From Acidimicrobiales bacterium (lineage in GTDB: Bacteria; Actinomycetota; Acidimicrobiia; Acidimicrobiales; SHLQ01): a stretch of DNA of 64,000 nt. Of this stretch, positions 25,489-34,117 are shown piece after piece. Positions within the stretch are counted from its first letter, which is position 1. The number at the start of each line of letters is the position of its first letter. The position numbers and the translations under genes were made by a program. The notes beneath the pieces are model-generated. The model made no database searches and was not told the origin of the DNA. It saw only the letters and a list, made by a program, of their open reading frames with translations. The stretch is taken from contig JAHDCX010000002.1 in assembly GCA_020629635.1 (NCBI GenBank), forward strand, positions 159,726 to 223,725. Reading direction: 5' to 3'.

Positions 25489-26739
25489 TTGCCGGAGCGT
25501 GGAGAGCCGATGCTGGAACCAGCTCTGCAGAACGATTGTGCCTGCGGCTGCCATTCCGAGCAGGGACAGCATGTGAAAGCCGGCCATCGAGAGCACGATC
25601 CCAGAGGTCAGCGCGCCTGCGCCGCTGGCAACGTTGGTCGCAAGGTCTGCTGCGCCCTGAACGGCGACTCGCTCGTCTTCGCCGACCGATTCGGTGAGTA
25701 GCGCTGATCCGGCGACGATGCCGAAGCTCCAGCCCAGGCCGAGCAGGTAGAGGCCGGGAAACATCAGCGCTCTCGGTGCTTCGCCAGCGAGTGAGGTGAA
25801 CGCCGTCGCCACGATCAACGTGACGCCGGCGAGCACGATCGTTGGTATGCGGCCGACCCGATCAGAGAGCCAGCCCGCAATTGGGGCGAAGGCGAACATG
25901 CCCGCCGTATGCGCGGAGATGACTGCGCCGATCGCTCCCTTGTCGTGGCCGTGCTCTTCCATGTGCAGTGGGGTCATCGCCATGACCATGACCATCACGG
26001 CCTGGGAGATCACGAGCGTGACGAAGGCCAGTCGGGCGAGGGGATGCGCCCACGCAATGGCGACGGCTCGGCGAAACGGCGTCGACTCGTCACGGGTGGC
26101 GTTGGGATCGACTCCGCCAGCGACGACGAGCGGGTCGGGACGCATGAAGAACCACACCGCCGCGCCGGCGAGAAAGAACAGCGCAATGGACATGGCGAAA
26201 CCGCCGGAGTTCTCGTCGAGCCCCAATGACTCGGCGACGTCACCGGCAACACCGATGAGCAGCGGAAAGAAGACGGCGCCAAAGGTGGAGGCGAAGATGA
26301 CGGTGGAGATGTCTCGGCTGCGGCGCTCGGGCGGTGCGAGGTCGGCGGCGGCATAGCGGGAGAGGTTGGCGGTTCCGGAACCGATTCCGATGATGACCAT
26401 GGCCGGGAGGAAGATGGCGAGCGACTCGGCCTCGATAGCGAGAATCGCGAGTGCGCCGCCCGCAGCCGCGACCACGAAACCGAGCGACAACCCGGGCGTG
26501 CGCCCGCGGCGCTGCATGAAGGCAGCGAGCGCGGCTGCGCTGGCCGCAGACCCGACTGTCGACGCACCGGTCGAGAGCCCGGCCAATGTCTCGGATCCGA
26601 GCAGGTCCTTGATGGCCAGGACCGAGACCGGGAACATCGATGAGACAGCGCCTCGCGACATGATCGCCGCGATCCAGAGTGTGCCGAGCGTTCGGCGTTG
26701 AACGGCGGATCGATCGACCGCCGCGGAGGGGTCGCTCAC
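25480..26739 (-). CDS. MFS transporter
   Basis: A 419-aa major facilitator with 12 hydrophobic segments. An MFS signature appears in the second half (GWLSDRVGRIPTIVLAGVT). The first half has a shortened version around MQRRGRTPGLSLGFVVAAAGG. It resembles drug-efflux members. The GTG at 26739 overlaps the stop of the phosphotransferase gene (GTGA), so the two form an operon. The last residues QGV and the stop come from the repeat at 25476-25488. Confidence 0.88.
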   Translation of the reverse strand: MSDPSAAVDRSAVQRRTLGTLWIAAIMSRGAVSSMFPVSVLAIKDLLGSETLAGLSTGASTVGSAASAAALAAFMQRRGRTPGLSLGFVVAAAGGALAILAIEAESLAIFLPAMVIIGIGSGTANLSRYAAADLAPPERRSRDISTVIFASTFGAVFFPLLIGVAGDVAESLGLDENSGGFAMSIALFFLAGAAVWFFMRPDPLVVAGGVDPNATRDESTPFRRAVAIAWAHPLARLAFVTLVISQAVMVMVMAMTPLHMEEHGHDKGAIGAVISAHTAGMFAFAPIAGWLSDRVGRIPTIVLAGVTLIVATAFTSLAGEAPRALMFPGLYLLGLGWSFGIVAGSALLTESVGEDERVAVQGAADLATNVASGAGALTSGIVLSMAGFHMLSLLGMAAAGTIVLQSWFQHRLSTLRQGV

Positions 26740-27626
26740 CCGAGCACCTGTCCGAGCGTGGTCTGACCGATCCGGCGCATGGTCGGGTCGTCTGCGGAGA
26801 AGGCCAGGTAGGCAAGCCCCATCCCCAACGCCCACCCGCGGGCGCGGTTCCACGTGTGGACACCAATGGTCTTGTCGTCGATGCGGAGCGCCTTTCGGAA
26901 CGCGTCGCGGCCCTCGGGGTCGAAACACATCCAGGCGATCGCGAGGTCGGTTGCGGGATCGCCCGAGCACAGGTCGCCGAAGTCGATGACGGCGCTCACT
27001 CGGCCAGCCCGGATCAGAATGTTCATCGGGTGGAGGTCGCCGTGCACCCACATCGGCTCGCCGCCCCAGGGCGGGGTGTCGACGAGCTCGTCCCAGAGCG
27101 CAAGCGCCGCGTCGCCGTCGATGAGGTCGCCGCAGGCGGCCACGTGCTCGCGCACCTTCTCGGTGCGGGCGCGCAGCGCAATGCCCCGGTAGGGATTGTC
27201 GGGTGCGTCGTCGGGGGCCGGCACGTGGAGGGCGTTGAGGAATCCGGCGAGGTCGTCGATGAGCGCCTGCTGATCGAGCGCCGGAGCGTGTGCGAGTGGG
27301 ACACCGGGCAACCATGGCACCACGCTCCAACTCCAGGGATAACCGAAGGCCGGGCCACCTGCATGAACGGGAACCGGGATGTCGACCGGGAGCCGGTCGG
27401 CCAGTTCGGGCAGCCACCGTTGCTCGTTGGCGACCAGCGCTGCGGCCAGCTCGCGGCGAGGAAGGCGGACCGCGTGGTGTTCGCCGACACGATGGATCTC
27501 GTTGTCCCAGCCCGACGCAACGAGTTCGACGGGCTCATCGGCGAGATGGGGGACGTGTTCGGCGAGAAGCTGGTGGATCAGGTCGTGGCTGATCGTCACC
27601 TCGGCGTCCGGCTTCGGGTTGGCCAT
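26736..27626 (-). CDS. Aminoglycoside phosphotransferase-family kinase (APH)
   Basis: A 296-aa small-molecule kinase of the APH fold. The nucleotide-binding lobe includes VELVASGWDNEIHRVGEHHAVRLPRRE. The catalytic loop is WVHGDLHPMNILI and the metal-binding motif is VIDFGDLCSGDPATDLA. It would phosphorylate a hydroxylated substrate, possibly an antibiotic; its coupling to an MFS efflux gene is consistent with resistance but does not prove it. TAGCGT (complement of 27634-27639) lies 7 nt before the ATG. Confidence 0.88.
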   Translation of the reverse strand: MANPKPDAEVTISHDLIHQLLAEHVPHLADEPVELVASGWDNEIHRVGEHHAVRLPRRELAAALVANEQRWLPELADRLPVDIPVPVHAGGPAFGYPWSWSVVPWLPGVPLAHAPALDQQALIDDLAGFLNALHVPAPDDAPDNPYRGIALRARTEKVREHVAACGDLIDGDAALALWDELVDTPPWGGEPMWVHGDLHPMNILIRAGRVSAVIDFGDLCSGDPATDLAIAWMCFDPEGRDAFRKALRIDDKTIGVHTWNRARGWALGMGLAYLAFSADDPTMRRIGQTTLGQVLG

Positions 27627-27665
27627 TCTCCCGACGCTACCCGGACGCTGGCGTAGGGTCAGGCA

Positions 27666-27965
27666 ATGATCATCGTTGCAGGAAGCATTCGAGTCGATCC
27701 CACCGACCTCGACGCCTGGCTCGCCGCCGGTCGTCCGATGGTCGAGGCGACCAACACCGAGGAGGGGTGCATCGAGTACGGCTTCCATCAGGACATCGCC
27801 GACCCAACGCACATCGTCATCTTTGAGCGGTGGGAGTCGATGGACGCGCTCCAGGCGCACTTCGTTGCTCCACACATGGCGGAGTTCCAGGAGGCCATCG
27901 GCTCGCTCGCCGTCACCGACCGCGACCTCTGGCTCTACGAAGCAGACCCCGTCCGCCAACTCTGA
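27666..27965 (+). CDS. Antibiotic biosynthesis monooxygenase (ABM) domain protein
   Basis: A 99-aa dimeric alpha-beta barrel protein of the ABM/YgiN family. It has IIVAGSIRVDPTDLDAWLAAGR at the start, TEEGCIEYGFHQD in the middle and FERWESMDALQAHFVAPHM toward the end. Members are cofactor-free quinol oxygenases or small-molecule isomerases. TAGGGT at 27654-27659 lies 6 nt before the ATG. The SSLNK palindromic element begins 13 bp after its stop. Confidence 0.86.
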   Translation: MIIVAGSIRVDPTDLDAWLAAGRPMVEATNTEEGCIEYGFHQDIADPTHIVIFERWESMDALQAHFVAPHMAEFQEAIGSLAVTDRDLWLYEADPVRQL

Positions 27966-27978
27966 CTGGCGTCCAAGT

Positions 27979-28054
27979 GGGGTCAAGTCTCAACAAGTAA
28001 CAGGTTTGCTGGTTGTCGAGTTGGCCAGCCTGTTACTTGTTGAGACTTGACCCC
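27979..28054. repeat. Palindromic element, 26-bp perfect arms (copy 2, 'SSLNK' element)
   Basis: Arms at 27979-28004 and 28029-28054 are exact reverse complements around 24 nt. The outer 23 bp are identical to the copy at 12158-12236, while the spacers differ. The inward reading gives the last residues SSLNK and the stop of the histidine kinase gene. It lies between convergent genes. Confidence 0.92.
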
Positions 28055-28983
28055 AGGGAGAGGGTGAAGCGGCTGCCGCGGCCGTTGGCGATGGGAGACT
28101 CCACAGTCAGCGTGCCGCCGTGGGCTTCGGCGATCTGGCGGGCGAGTGGCAGGCCGAGACCCGAGCCTTCTGCGGAGGCGTCGCCGCCGCGACGAAAGCG
28201 TTCGAAGATCGCGTCGTGCTCGATGGCGGGCACCCCGGGACCGTCGTCGGTGACGGTGACTCGAGCCTCACCGTCAACCGACAGAACGTGGACGTCGATG
28301 CGCCCGTCGCGGTCGTGGTGAACGATGGCGTTTCGGACGAGGTTGCGGATCGCCCGGGAGACGTGCTCGGTCTCGACTCGTGCCAGGACGGCGTCTGGCG
28401 CGGAGACCACGAGCTCGATGGATGCCTCTTCGGCAAGGGCCCGGAGTTCGAGCACGATGTCGCGCGACAACTGCGCAACGTCGACGGGATGGCGGTCGAT
28501 CCCGCGTGCGCGCAGGCGCGCGTCGGTGAGGAGCCCATCGATGGTCGTCTCCATTCGGCTGGTGGCCTCACGCGATCGAATGACGGCGTGTCGGAGGTCG
28601 TCGTTCGAGGGGTCGTCGAGTCCGAGCACGACGTCGGCGTTCGCTCGCAACACCGACAATGGCGTCCGGAGCTCGTGACTTGTCTCGGCGATGAGTTGCT
28701 CTTGTTGGCGGGCGGCTGCGGCGGCTGGTCGCATCGCCCAACCGGCAATCAGCCAGGCGACTCCGCCGACGACGGGAACGAGCGCGATCGTTGCGGCGAT
28801 CACGGCGGGCTCGAGCCGAGTGCTCTGCACCTCGTTGACGACGAACTGGTCGCCCTCCTGTTCGATCTCCGTGCTGGTCTCGGACACCGCAGACACGATC
28901 AGCAGAACGACGAGCGCAGCCTGGATGGCGAGAAAGATCGCCGTCGCCACACGGATCCGTAGCGTCCGGAGTGCGTCGTTCAT
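28033..28983 (-). CDS. Sensor histidine kinase
   Basis: A 316-aa membrane kinase. Two helices (about 10-32 and 58-82) enclose a very short extracytoplasmic loop. The phospho-acceptor site is ETSHELRTPLSVLRAN, the N box is NLVRNAIVHHD, the G1 box is VTDDGPGVP, and the G2 box is GSGLGLPLARQIAEAHGG. The small sensor loop suggests detection within or close to the membrane. It is third in an operon after a lipoprotein hydrolase and its response regulator. The final SSLNK residues come from the palindromic element at 27979-28054. Confidence 0.93.
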   Translation of the reverse strand: MNDALRTLRIRVATAIFLAIQAALVVLLIVSAVSETSTEIEQEGDQFVVNEVQSTRLEPAVIAATIALVPVVGGVAWLIAGWAMRPAAAAARQQEQLIAETSHELRTPLSVLRANADVVLGLDDPSNDDLRHAVIRSREATSRMETTIDGLLTDARLRARGIDRHPVDVAQLSRDIVLELRALAEEASIELVVSAPDAVLARVETEHVSRAIRNLVRNAIVHHDRDGRIDVHVLSVDGEARVTVTDDGPGVPAIEHDAIFERFRRGGDASAEGSGLGLPLARQIAEAHGGTLTVESPIANGRGSRFTLSLGSSLNK

Positions 28984-28993
28984 CCGTCGATCC

Positions 28994-29659
28994 TCACGCC
29001 TCGATCAGTCGGTAGCCCGCGCCGATGACCGTTTCGATGCATGGGGGCTCTCCGAGCTTCTTTCTGAGTCGCGACATGATCACCCGTACCGACGACGTGA
29101 ACGGGTCGGTGTTGACGTCCCAGACGTGTTCGAGGAGATGCTCGGCCGACAGCGTCTGTTCGGGGTGTCGAAGGAAGAATCGGAGTAACGCCCATTCCCT
29201 CGCCGTCAGGTCAAGGTGGTTGTCGAACCGTCGAGCGGTGCCGGCGGTTTCGTCGACTTCGATCGACCCAAAGGTGAGGATCGACGTGCGTTGATCGGCG
29301 CGTCGGGCGACGGCACGGATCCGCGCCAGCACTTCGTCGAAGTCGAACGGCTTGATCACGTAGTCGTCGGCGCCGGCGTCCAACCCGGCGACACGGTCCG
29401 CGACGCCGTCTCGTGCGGTGAGCACGATGACTCGCTCCGGCCGGGCCAGGCTGCCCTCGGCGAAGGCGTCGAGCAGTTCCATTCCGTCGCCGTCGGGAAG
29501 CCCGAGGTCGAGGATCGCGACGTCGAATGCGTAGACGCTCAGTAGATCGTGCGCCGTCCCGATGTCGGGGGCGTGGTCGGCGGCGTAGCCGGCGGCGCGT
29601 AACCCGAGCAGCATGATCTCGGCGAGCGTCGCTTCGTCTTCGATCAACAGCACCCGCAT
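28994..29659 (-). CDS. OmpR/PhoB-family response regulator
   Basis: A 221-aa regulator. The receiver domain has acidic residues in LLIEDEATL, the phospho-acceptor Asp in VAILDLGLPDGDG, and the conserved Lys of DDYVIKPFDF. The C-terminal winged helix has LTAREWALLRFFLRHPEQTLS and SSVRVIMSRLRKKLG. The start has GAGGAG 5 nt upstream and lies 1 nt from the stop of the hydrolase gene. It is paired with the histidine kinase that follows after 10 bp. Confidence 0.95.
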   Translation of the reverse strand: MRVLLIEDEATLAEIMLLGLRAAGYAADHAPDIGTAHDLLSVYAFDVAILDLGLPDGDGMELLDAFAEGSLARPERVIVLTARDGVADRVAGLDAGADDYVIKPFDFDEVLARIRAVARRADQRTSILTFGSIEVDETAGTARRFDNHLDLTAREWALLRFFLRHPEQTLSAEHLLEHVWDVNTDPFTSSVRVIMSRLRKKLGEPPCIETVIGAGYRLIEA

Positions 29660-29660
29660 G

Positions 29661-31391
29661 TCATCTCCTCGAGAGAGTCTCGCTCGCGCCGGGCGACTCG
29701 GCAGTGAGGGTGTCGCCGTCGATGGTGATGGTGACGGGCGGAGCAAACTGAGAGACGTCGGCGGGAAACAGCGTCGTGTCCTCGCCGACGAAGCGCATGG
29801 TCGGTGGATCGACCGCCAGCTGCACGGCGGCGATCGAACCTGAGGGACTCATGGCGACCCAGCCCGCCAACGTGTCTCCACTCTCGTGGGTGATGGTCAC
29901 CCACGTTCGGAGCTCGCCGTCCCGAAAGATCGTTCCCTCGATCGTTCGGCCGGTGATCGGGCCGCCGTTCTCCTCGAGTAACTCGACTTCGCGTCGACCC
30001 TCTTCGGTTTCACCGTCGAGCATGCGCAGCACCAGTCGCTCGTGCTCTGCAACGGCCTCGGCCTCGATCTGCTCCGGCACGGGGAAGACGGCCGCGACCG
30101 CCTTGGGGCCCACGGCGACGACGTCGAGTTGCCCGTCGACCGGGGTGATCGTGACCGTGTTGTCTCCATCGATCTCCCATTCTCCTGCTGCGAGTTCGGC
30201 GAGTTCGATCGGGACGTCTCCCGCGACGATGGGCGCGGTTGGTATCTCGCCGGCGGCCAATGCCGGAAGGATTTCCTGCAGGAGTTCTTCGGCTTTCATG
30301 TCCGGCCCGTTCGAGGCGATGACGAAGGCGCGTTCGGTGTCGGCCAGCCACCCGACGATCATGTTGTGGCCGATGTCGCCGCCACCGCCGGCCGTGCCGA
30401 ATCCCGACTCGCCGAAGGCGGCGTCGTCGAAGCCGACCCAGCCGGGGATCTCGATGCTGCCGTCGCCCTGATCGAACGACGTGGTGAGGAGGAGAGTTCG
30501 TGCGTCGTCGCTGATCAGCTCGCCAGTGAAGAGCTGTCGGGTCCATTCGGCCATGTCGAGTGCGGTCATCGCGACCCCTCCCGCTCCGTCGAGCGCCCAG
30601 TGTGGTCCGGCGAAGCTGCCGTCCTCCCCTGGCTCACCGCTGCCGAGCGTGCCGACGGCGCGTTGGGTGTCGTCGATCGTGCCATCGTCCCAGAAGTCGC
30701 CGTAGGTCACACCGTCGCCGGTGCTGAGTACGGTCGTCCGAAGGTGATCGCGGTAGCCGGTGTCGCTCAGTTCATCGAGAACCAACGCGAGGGTCACGTA
30801 GCCGGCGTTGCTGTAGGCGAACTCGCTTCCGGGCTCGGTGGGTGCGTCCAGGGTGCTGATCGACTCGATGGCCTCGTCTCGTGTCAGGGCGACGTGGTCG
30901 CGGCCGTGGATGCCCGTGACGCCAGAGGTGTGGAGCAGGAGTTGTTCGATCGTGGCGCCTCCGGCTGGTCCGTGGAGGCCGTCGACGACCTCGCCGGCGG
31001 TCGTCTCCATCGTGAGCGTGCCGTCGGCGACGAGTTCGAGCACCGCCGCGGCCGCGACGGCCTTGGTGATCGACCCGATGCTGAACACGGTGTCGGGAGT
31101 GTTTGGTCGGCCGTCCGCCTCGCTTGCGAATCCATAGCCGGCAGAGCACGTGACACCGTCGACATCGGTGAAGGCGACCGTGCCGGTGAACCCGTTCTCG
31201 GACCACGTTCCGAGGACGGCATCGAGGGCGGGATCGCAATCGATGTTGGGAGCGGGTGGATCGTCGGCTGCGACCCGTATCGGGACGTCCGTCTCGACGT
31301 TTCCGCAGGCTGTGGCGACGAGTCCGAGGCCCACGACGACCGCGATCATGAGGCGATGACGGGTGGGAAGTGAAGGTGGAGAAGAGGTCAT
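29661..31391 (-). CDS. Lipoprotein serine hydrolase (class C beta-lactamase/penicillin-binding fold)
   Basis: A 576-aa exported lipoprotein: a signal peptide with the lipobox VATACG, an N-terminal beta-lactamase-fold domain, and a C-terminal beta-rich extension (about 370-576). Catalytic motifs are SITK (in FSIGSITKA) and YSN (in FAYSNAGY). It could be a D-alanyl-D-alanine carboxypeptidase, peptidase or esterase rather than an antibiotic-degrading enzyme. It is first in an operon with a response regulator and histidine kinase, so it may be part of an envelope-sensing unit. A shorter and distinct homologue lies at 52952-54280. Confidence 0.88.
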   Translation of the reverse strand: MTSSPPSLPTRHRLMIAVVVGLGLVATACGNVETDVPIRVAADDPPAPNIDCDPALDAVLGTWSENGFTGTVAFTDVDGVTCSAGYGFASEADGRPNTPDTVFSIGSITKAVAAAAVLELVADGTLTMETTAGEVVDGLHGPAGGATIEQLLLHTSGVTGIHGRDHVALTRDEAIESISTLDAPTEPGSEFAYSNAGYVTLALVLDELSDTGYRDHLRTTVLSTGDGVTYGDFWDDGTIDDTQRAVGTLGSGEPGEDGSFAGPHWALDGAGGVAMTALDMAEWTRQLFTGELISDDARTLLLTTSFDQGDGSIEIPGWVGFDDAAFGESGFGTAGGGGDIGHNMIVGWLADTERAFVIASNGPDMKAEELLQEILPALAAGEIPTAPIVAGDVPIELAELAAGEWEIDGDNTVTITPVDGQLDVVAVGPKAVAAVFPVPEQIEAEAVAEHERLVLRMLDGETEEGRREVELLEENGGPITGRTIEGTIFRDGELRTWVTITHESGDTLAGWVAMSPSGSIAAVQLAVDPPTMRFVGEDTTLFPADVSQFAPPVTITIDGDTLTAESPGASETLSRR

Positions 31392-31464
31392 GCGGTGAGC
31401 ATGAGCAGGTCGGCGTGAACCGGATGTGAACGAGATCAACAAGGTTGCCCACTACTCTCCGGGC

Positions 31465-32106
31465 ATGACTGACGCGTCGTTCGATCGCTTTCGTCCGCAC
31501 CCGTGGCACGGGTTGTCGGTGGGTGCGGAGCCGCCGGGGCTGATCGATGCCTACATCGAGATCACGCCCAACGACGGCGTGAAGTACGAGATCGACAAGC
31601 TCACGGGTTACCTGCGCGTCGACCGTCCGCAGGGTTCGGCTGCGCTGCCGCCGACCCTCTACGGGTTCGTGCCCCGGACGTACTGCGGCGACCGGGTAGC
31701 CGAGTTGACGCCTCGGGCGACCATCGGCGACGGCGATCCCCTCGACATCTGCGTGCTGAGCCAGCAGCGGATCGAACGGGCCGAGATCGTCGTCCCTGCT
31801 CGTGTCGTCGGCGGCTTGCGGTTGCTCGACAACGGGGAGGCAGACGACAAGATCATCGCCGTGCTCGCCAGCGACACGGTCTTCCACTACGCCAAGGACC
31901 TGAAGCAGCTTCCCGACGTCGTGGTGAATCGAATCGTTCACTACTTCGGCACCTACAAGCTCGAGATGTCCTCTGACGCCGACAACCCGATCGAGGTCGT
32001 CGGTACGTACGGCGCCGACGAGGCGATGGCCGTGGTCAAGGCATCGATGCTCGACTACAACGAGATGTTTCCGCAGGGCGACCGTCGACAGGGCGACCCG
32101 GACTGA
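31465..32106 (+). CDS. ppa: Inorganic pyrophosphatase
   Basis: A 213-aa family I pyrophosphatase that hydrolyses PPi to phosphate in the cytoplasm. It shows ITPNDGVKYEIDKLTGYLRVDR, YGFVPRTYCGD and the metal-binding DGDPLDICVLS. The sequence is longer at the N-terminus than the usual 160-180-aa actinobacterial enzyme. The ATG at 31465 is preferred over a GTG at 31426, because TACTCT at 31453-31458 lies 6 nt before it. The stop abuts the stop of the convergent SnoaL-like gene. Confidence 0.9.
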   Translation: MTDASFDRFRPHPWHGLSVGAEPPGLIDAYIEITPNDGVKYEIDKLTGYLRVDRPQGSAALPPTLYGFVPRTYCGDRVAELTPRATIGDGDPLDICVLSQQRIERAEIVVPARVVGGLRLLDNGEADDKIIAVLASDTVFHYAKDLKQLPDVVVNRIVHYFGTYKLEMSSDADNPIEVVGTYGADEAMAVVKASMLDYNEMFPQGDRRQGDPD

Positions 32107-32484
32107 TCACGCAGGTGGCGTGATCGTCACCTCGAGCCTGGCGATGAGCCCGGAGGAGTCAAACTCGTAGCGATCGACACCCGGCACAGGTCCGGGTAGG
32201 GCCGGGCTTCGACATTCCCAGGTCGCCGTCGCGGCCGTGCCGGTGATCTCAATCGTGTGCACGTCGAGTTCGAGGTCGGGGAGTGGGGCCTCCCAACCCT
32301 GCCGCAGACGTGCGAGCACGGCATCCTTTCCGACTGCGGGGTCGTCGCTCCCGGAGAACGGTTCGATGTACACGGCGTCGTCGGCGAAGAGCGCCATCAT
32401 GTCGGCCTCGGCGGCCGAGCCTTGGCGCATCGCGGCGAAGTACCGGTCGATCGTGACCTGCGGGTCGAACTCGGTGGCGGTCAT
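32107..32484 (-). CDS. SnoaL/NTF2-like protein
   Basis: A 125-aa cone-shaped alpha+beta barrel protein of the SnoaL-like group: VTIDRYFAAMRQGSAAEADMM, then LFADDAVYIEPFSG, and ATWECRSPALPGP. Such proteins act as isomerases, cyclases or ligand-binding domains; the role here is unknown. TACCAT (complement of 32492-32497) is 7 nt before the ATG and overlaps the -10 of the divergent LuxR-type gene. Confidence 0.82.
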   Translation of the reverse strand: MTATEFDPQVTIDRYFAAMRQGSAAEADMMALFADDAVYIEPFSGSDDPAVGKDAVLARLRQGWEAPLPDLELDVHTIEITGTAATATWECRSPALPGPVPGVDRYEFDSSGLIARLEVTITPPA

Positions 32485-32491
32485 GGCGCCG

Positions 32492-32501
32492 ATGGTACGT
32501 T
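32492..32501. promoter_or_regulatory. Overlapping divergent leaderless promoters
   Basis: Minus-strand TACCAT (32492-32497) and plus-strand TACGTT (32496-32501) share two bases. Each lies 7 nt from its own start codon (32484 and 32509). The two -10 boxes cannot be occupied at once, so the SnoaL-like and LuxR-type genes should be expressed exclusively of each other. Inferred from motif and position. Confidence 0.45.
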
Positions 32502-32508
32502 GCCGCCG

Positions 32509-32892
32509 ATGGTGACGTCCGAACAGCGCGCGGCGATCGACGATCTACTCGGCGCGGTCCGCAACGACCCGACGTCGTTGCCGATCTTCGAGGTCGCTGC
32601 CGTTCGGGCGGCGGGGATCGACATCACCGTCGAGCGCCACGAGGGGACCGACGTCGTGTGCATCACGCCGCGTGCCGACGACCGATTGCAGGCGCTGTCG
32701 GACCGCGAGCGGGAGGTGGCGATGCTCGCGGCTGCCGGGTATTCGAACGCCCAGATCGCCGCGGCCTTGTTCATCTCGCTGGCCACGGTCAAGGACCACA
32801 TGCATTCCGCGTTGAGGAAGACTGCGCTGTCGTCTCGGGCCCAGCTCATCGCCGCGTGGTACGGCGGCTTGAGCACCTCAGATTCCTTTTGA
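32509..32892 (+). CDS. LuxR-family DNA-binding regulator
   Basis: A 127-aa regulator with a short N-terminal region (about 1-60) lacking a receiver or autoinducer domain. It has a C-terminal GerE HTH: LSDREREVAMLAAAGYSNAQIAAALFIS and ATVKDHMHSALRKT. It may therefore act without phosphorylation. Its 3' end overlaps the convergent ABM gene by 15 bp. Confidence 0.87.
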   Translation: MVTSEQRAAIDDLLGAVRNDPTSLPIFEVAAVRAAGIDITVERHEGTDVVCITPRADDRLQALSDREREVAMLAAAGYSNAQIAAALFISLATVKDHMHSALRKTALSSRAQLIAAWYGGLSTSDSF

Positions 32893-33183
32893 CCAGGTTG
32901 GCGTGCCCATGGCGACGGTGGGTTCGCCGGCCATGAACGGCATCACTGCCTGCATGTAGTCGGCGAAGGCGGGCGACTGCGCGTTGGCGCCCATCGACTC
33001 CATGCCGTCGTAGATCTCGAAGAGGTGGAAGGTGTCCGGGTCGGCGTTGTCGTCACACCAGACGACGACCTTCTGGGCGTCGTTGGCCTCGGCGGCCGAG
33101 GCGAGGTGTTCGAGCCAGAGGGCGTGCACGTCGCTGCGCTTGCCGGGCTGGACGGTGCTGGTGATGATCATCGAAACGGTCAT
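32878..33183 (-). CDS. Antibiotic biosynthesis monooxygenase (ABM) domain protein
   Basis: A 101-aa ABM-fold protein: MIITSTVQPGKRSDVHALWLEHL, VVWCDDNADPDTFHLFEIYDGMESM, then FADYMQAVMPFMAGEP. It belongs to the same broad family as the gene at 27666 but is not a close copy. The activity is unknown. The start lies about 97 bp from the divergent LLM oxidoreductase. Confidence 0.84.
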   Translation of the reverse strand: MTVSMIITSTVQPGKRSDVHALWLEHLASAAEANDAQKVVVWCDDNADPDTFHLFEIYDGMESMGANAQSPAFADYMQAVMPFMAGEPTVAMGTPTWSKGI

Positions 33184-33279
33184 TGCCGTTGCCTTTCGTC
33201 GGTGGTGGTTTTCGACCGTACGGATGGCTCGCGGCGCTGAACATCCATCGAAAGTTGGGTTGTGTGGCACGATGCGCGC

Positions 33280-34116
33280 ATGACCAATTCGGCTCTGGGC
33301 GCCATGATCCACCGCGACATTCATCCGTCGAAGGTTGCCGAGCATGCGGCGGCGCTCGACCCGCTCGTCGACGAGTTGTGGGTGGTCGAGGACCTGCCGT
33401 GGGCCGGTGGCATCGCGCAGATGACGGCGGTTCTTGCGGCGACCGAGCACGCCGTGGTCGGGCACGGGATCGCCCCGTCGCCGTTCCGTGCCGCGGCGGC
33501 ACTGGCGATGGAGTGGGCGGCACTCGCGGAGATGTGGCCCGGGCGGGTGGCGTGCGGCATCGGGCATGGGGTGCAGTACTGGATGGCGCAATTGGGGGTG
33601 AAGCCGGCGTCGCCGCTCACCCACATCGAGGAGACCGCCACTGCGGTGCAGCGACTCTTGGCAGGGGAGCGGGTCGTGATGGAGGGTCGCTACCAGACGG
33701 TCGACGATGTTCAGCTGGTGTTTCCGCCGTCGACTCCGCCTGTCGTTTCGCTCGGGGTTCTGGGCCCGAAGTCGCTTGGCCTGTCTGGCCGGGTCGCCGG
33801 CGGCACTGTGCTCCTCGAGGGGCAGGGACCGGACGAGATCGCTCGAGCTCGCGCGCTGATCGACGAGGGCCGCGCCGACGCAGGCCGGACCGACCCACAC
33901 CGGCTCACCGTCTTCGCCGGCGTGCACCTCGGCACGATCGACGAGGTGGTCCGCAACCCCGACGCCCCGGTTGGTTGGGAGTCGATCGGCGAGGACCCGG
34001 CGGCGATCCTCGCCGAACTCGACTCCCTCGCCGAAGCTGGAGCCGACGCGGTGATCGCCGTGCCGATGGGCGACCCCGCACGGCTCGTCGAGCTGTTCGG
34101 CGAGCGGGAGATCTGA
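33280..34116 (+). CDS. Luciferase-like monooxygenase (LLM) family oxidoreductase
   Basis: A 278-aa TIM-barrel flavin- or F420-dependent oxidoreductase. It shows LVDELWVVEDLPWAGGIAQ near the start, the GRVACGIGHGVQYWM segment that precedes the cofactor pocket, and HIEETATAVQRLLAGERVVMEGRYQTVDDVQL, the conserved LLM helix and insertion. It is rather short for the family. It is followed after 1 nt by the AlkC-like gene, so the two are cotranscribed. Confidence 0.85.
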   Translation: MTNSALGAMIHRDIHPSKVAEHAAALDPLVDELWVVEDLPWAGGIAQMTAVLAATEHAVVGHGIAPSPFRAAAALAMEWAALAEMWPGRVACGIGHGVQYWMAQLGVKPASPLTHIEETATAVQRLLAGERVVMEGRYQTVDDVQLVFPPSTPPVVSLGVLGPKSLGLSGRVAGGTVLLEGQGPDEIARARALIDEGRADAGRTDPHRLTVFAGVHLGTIDEVVRNPDAPVGWESIGEDPAAILAELDSLAEAGADAVIAVPMGDPARLVELFGEREI

Positions 34117-34117
34117 A

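Noticed and set aside
26736-27626. Proven aminoglycoside resistance gene
   Set aside because: The APH fold includes many kinases for other small molecules. Linkage to an MFS gene is not enough evidence.
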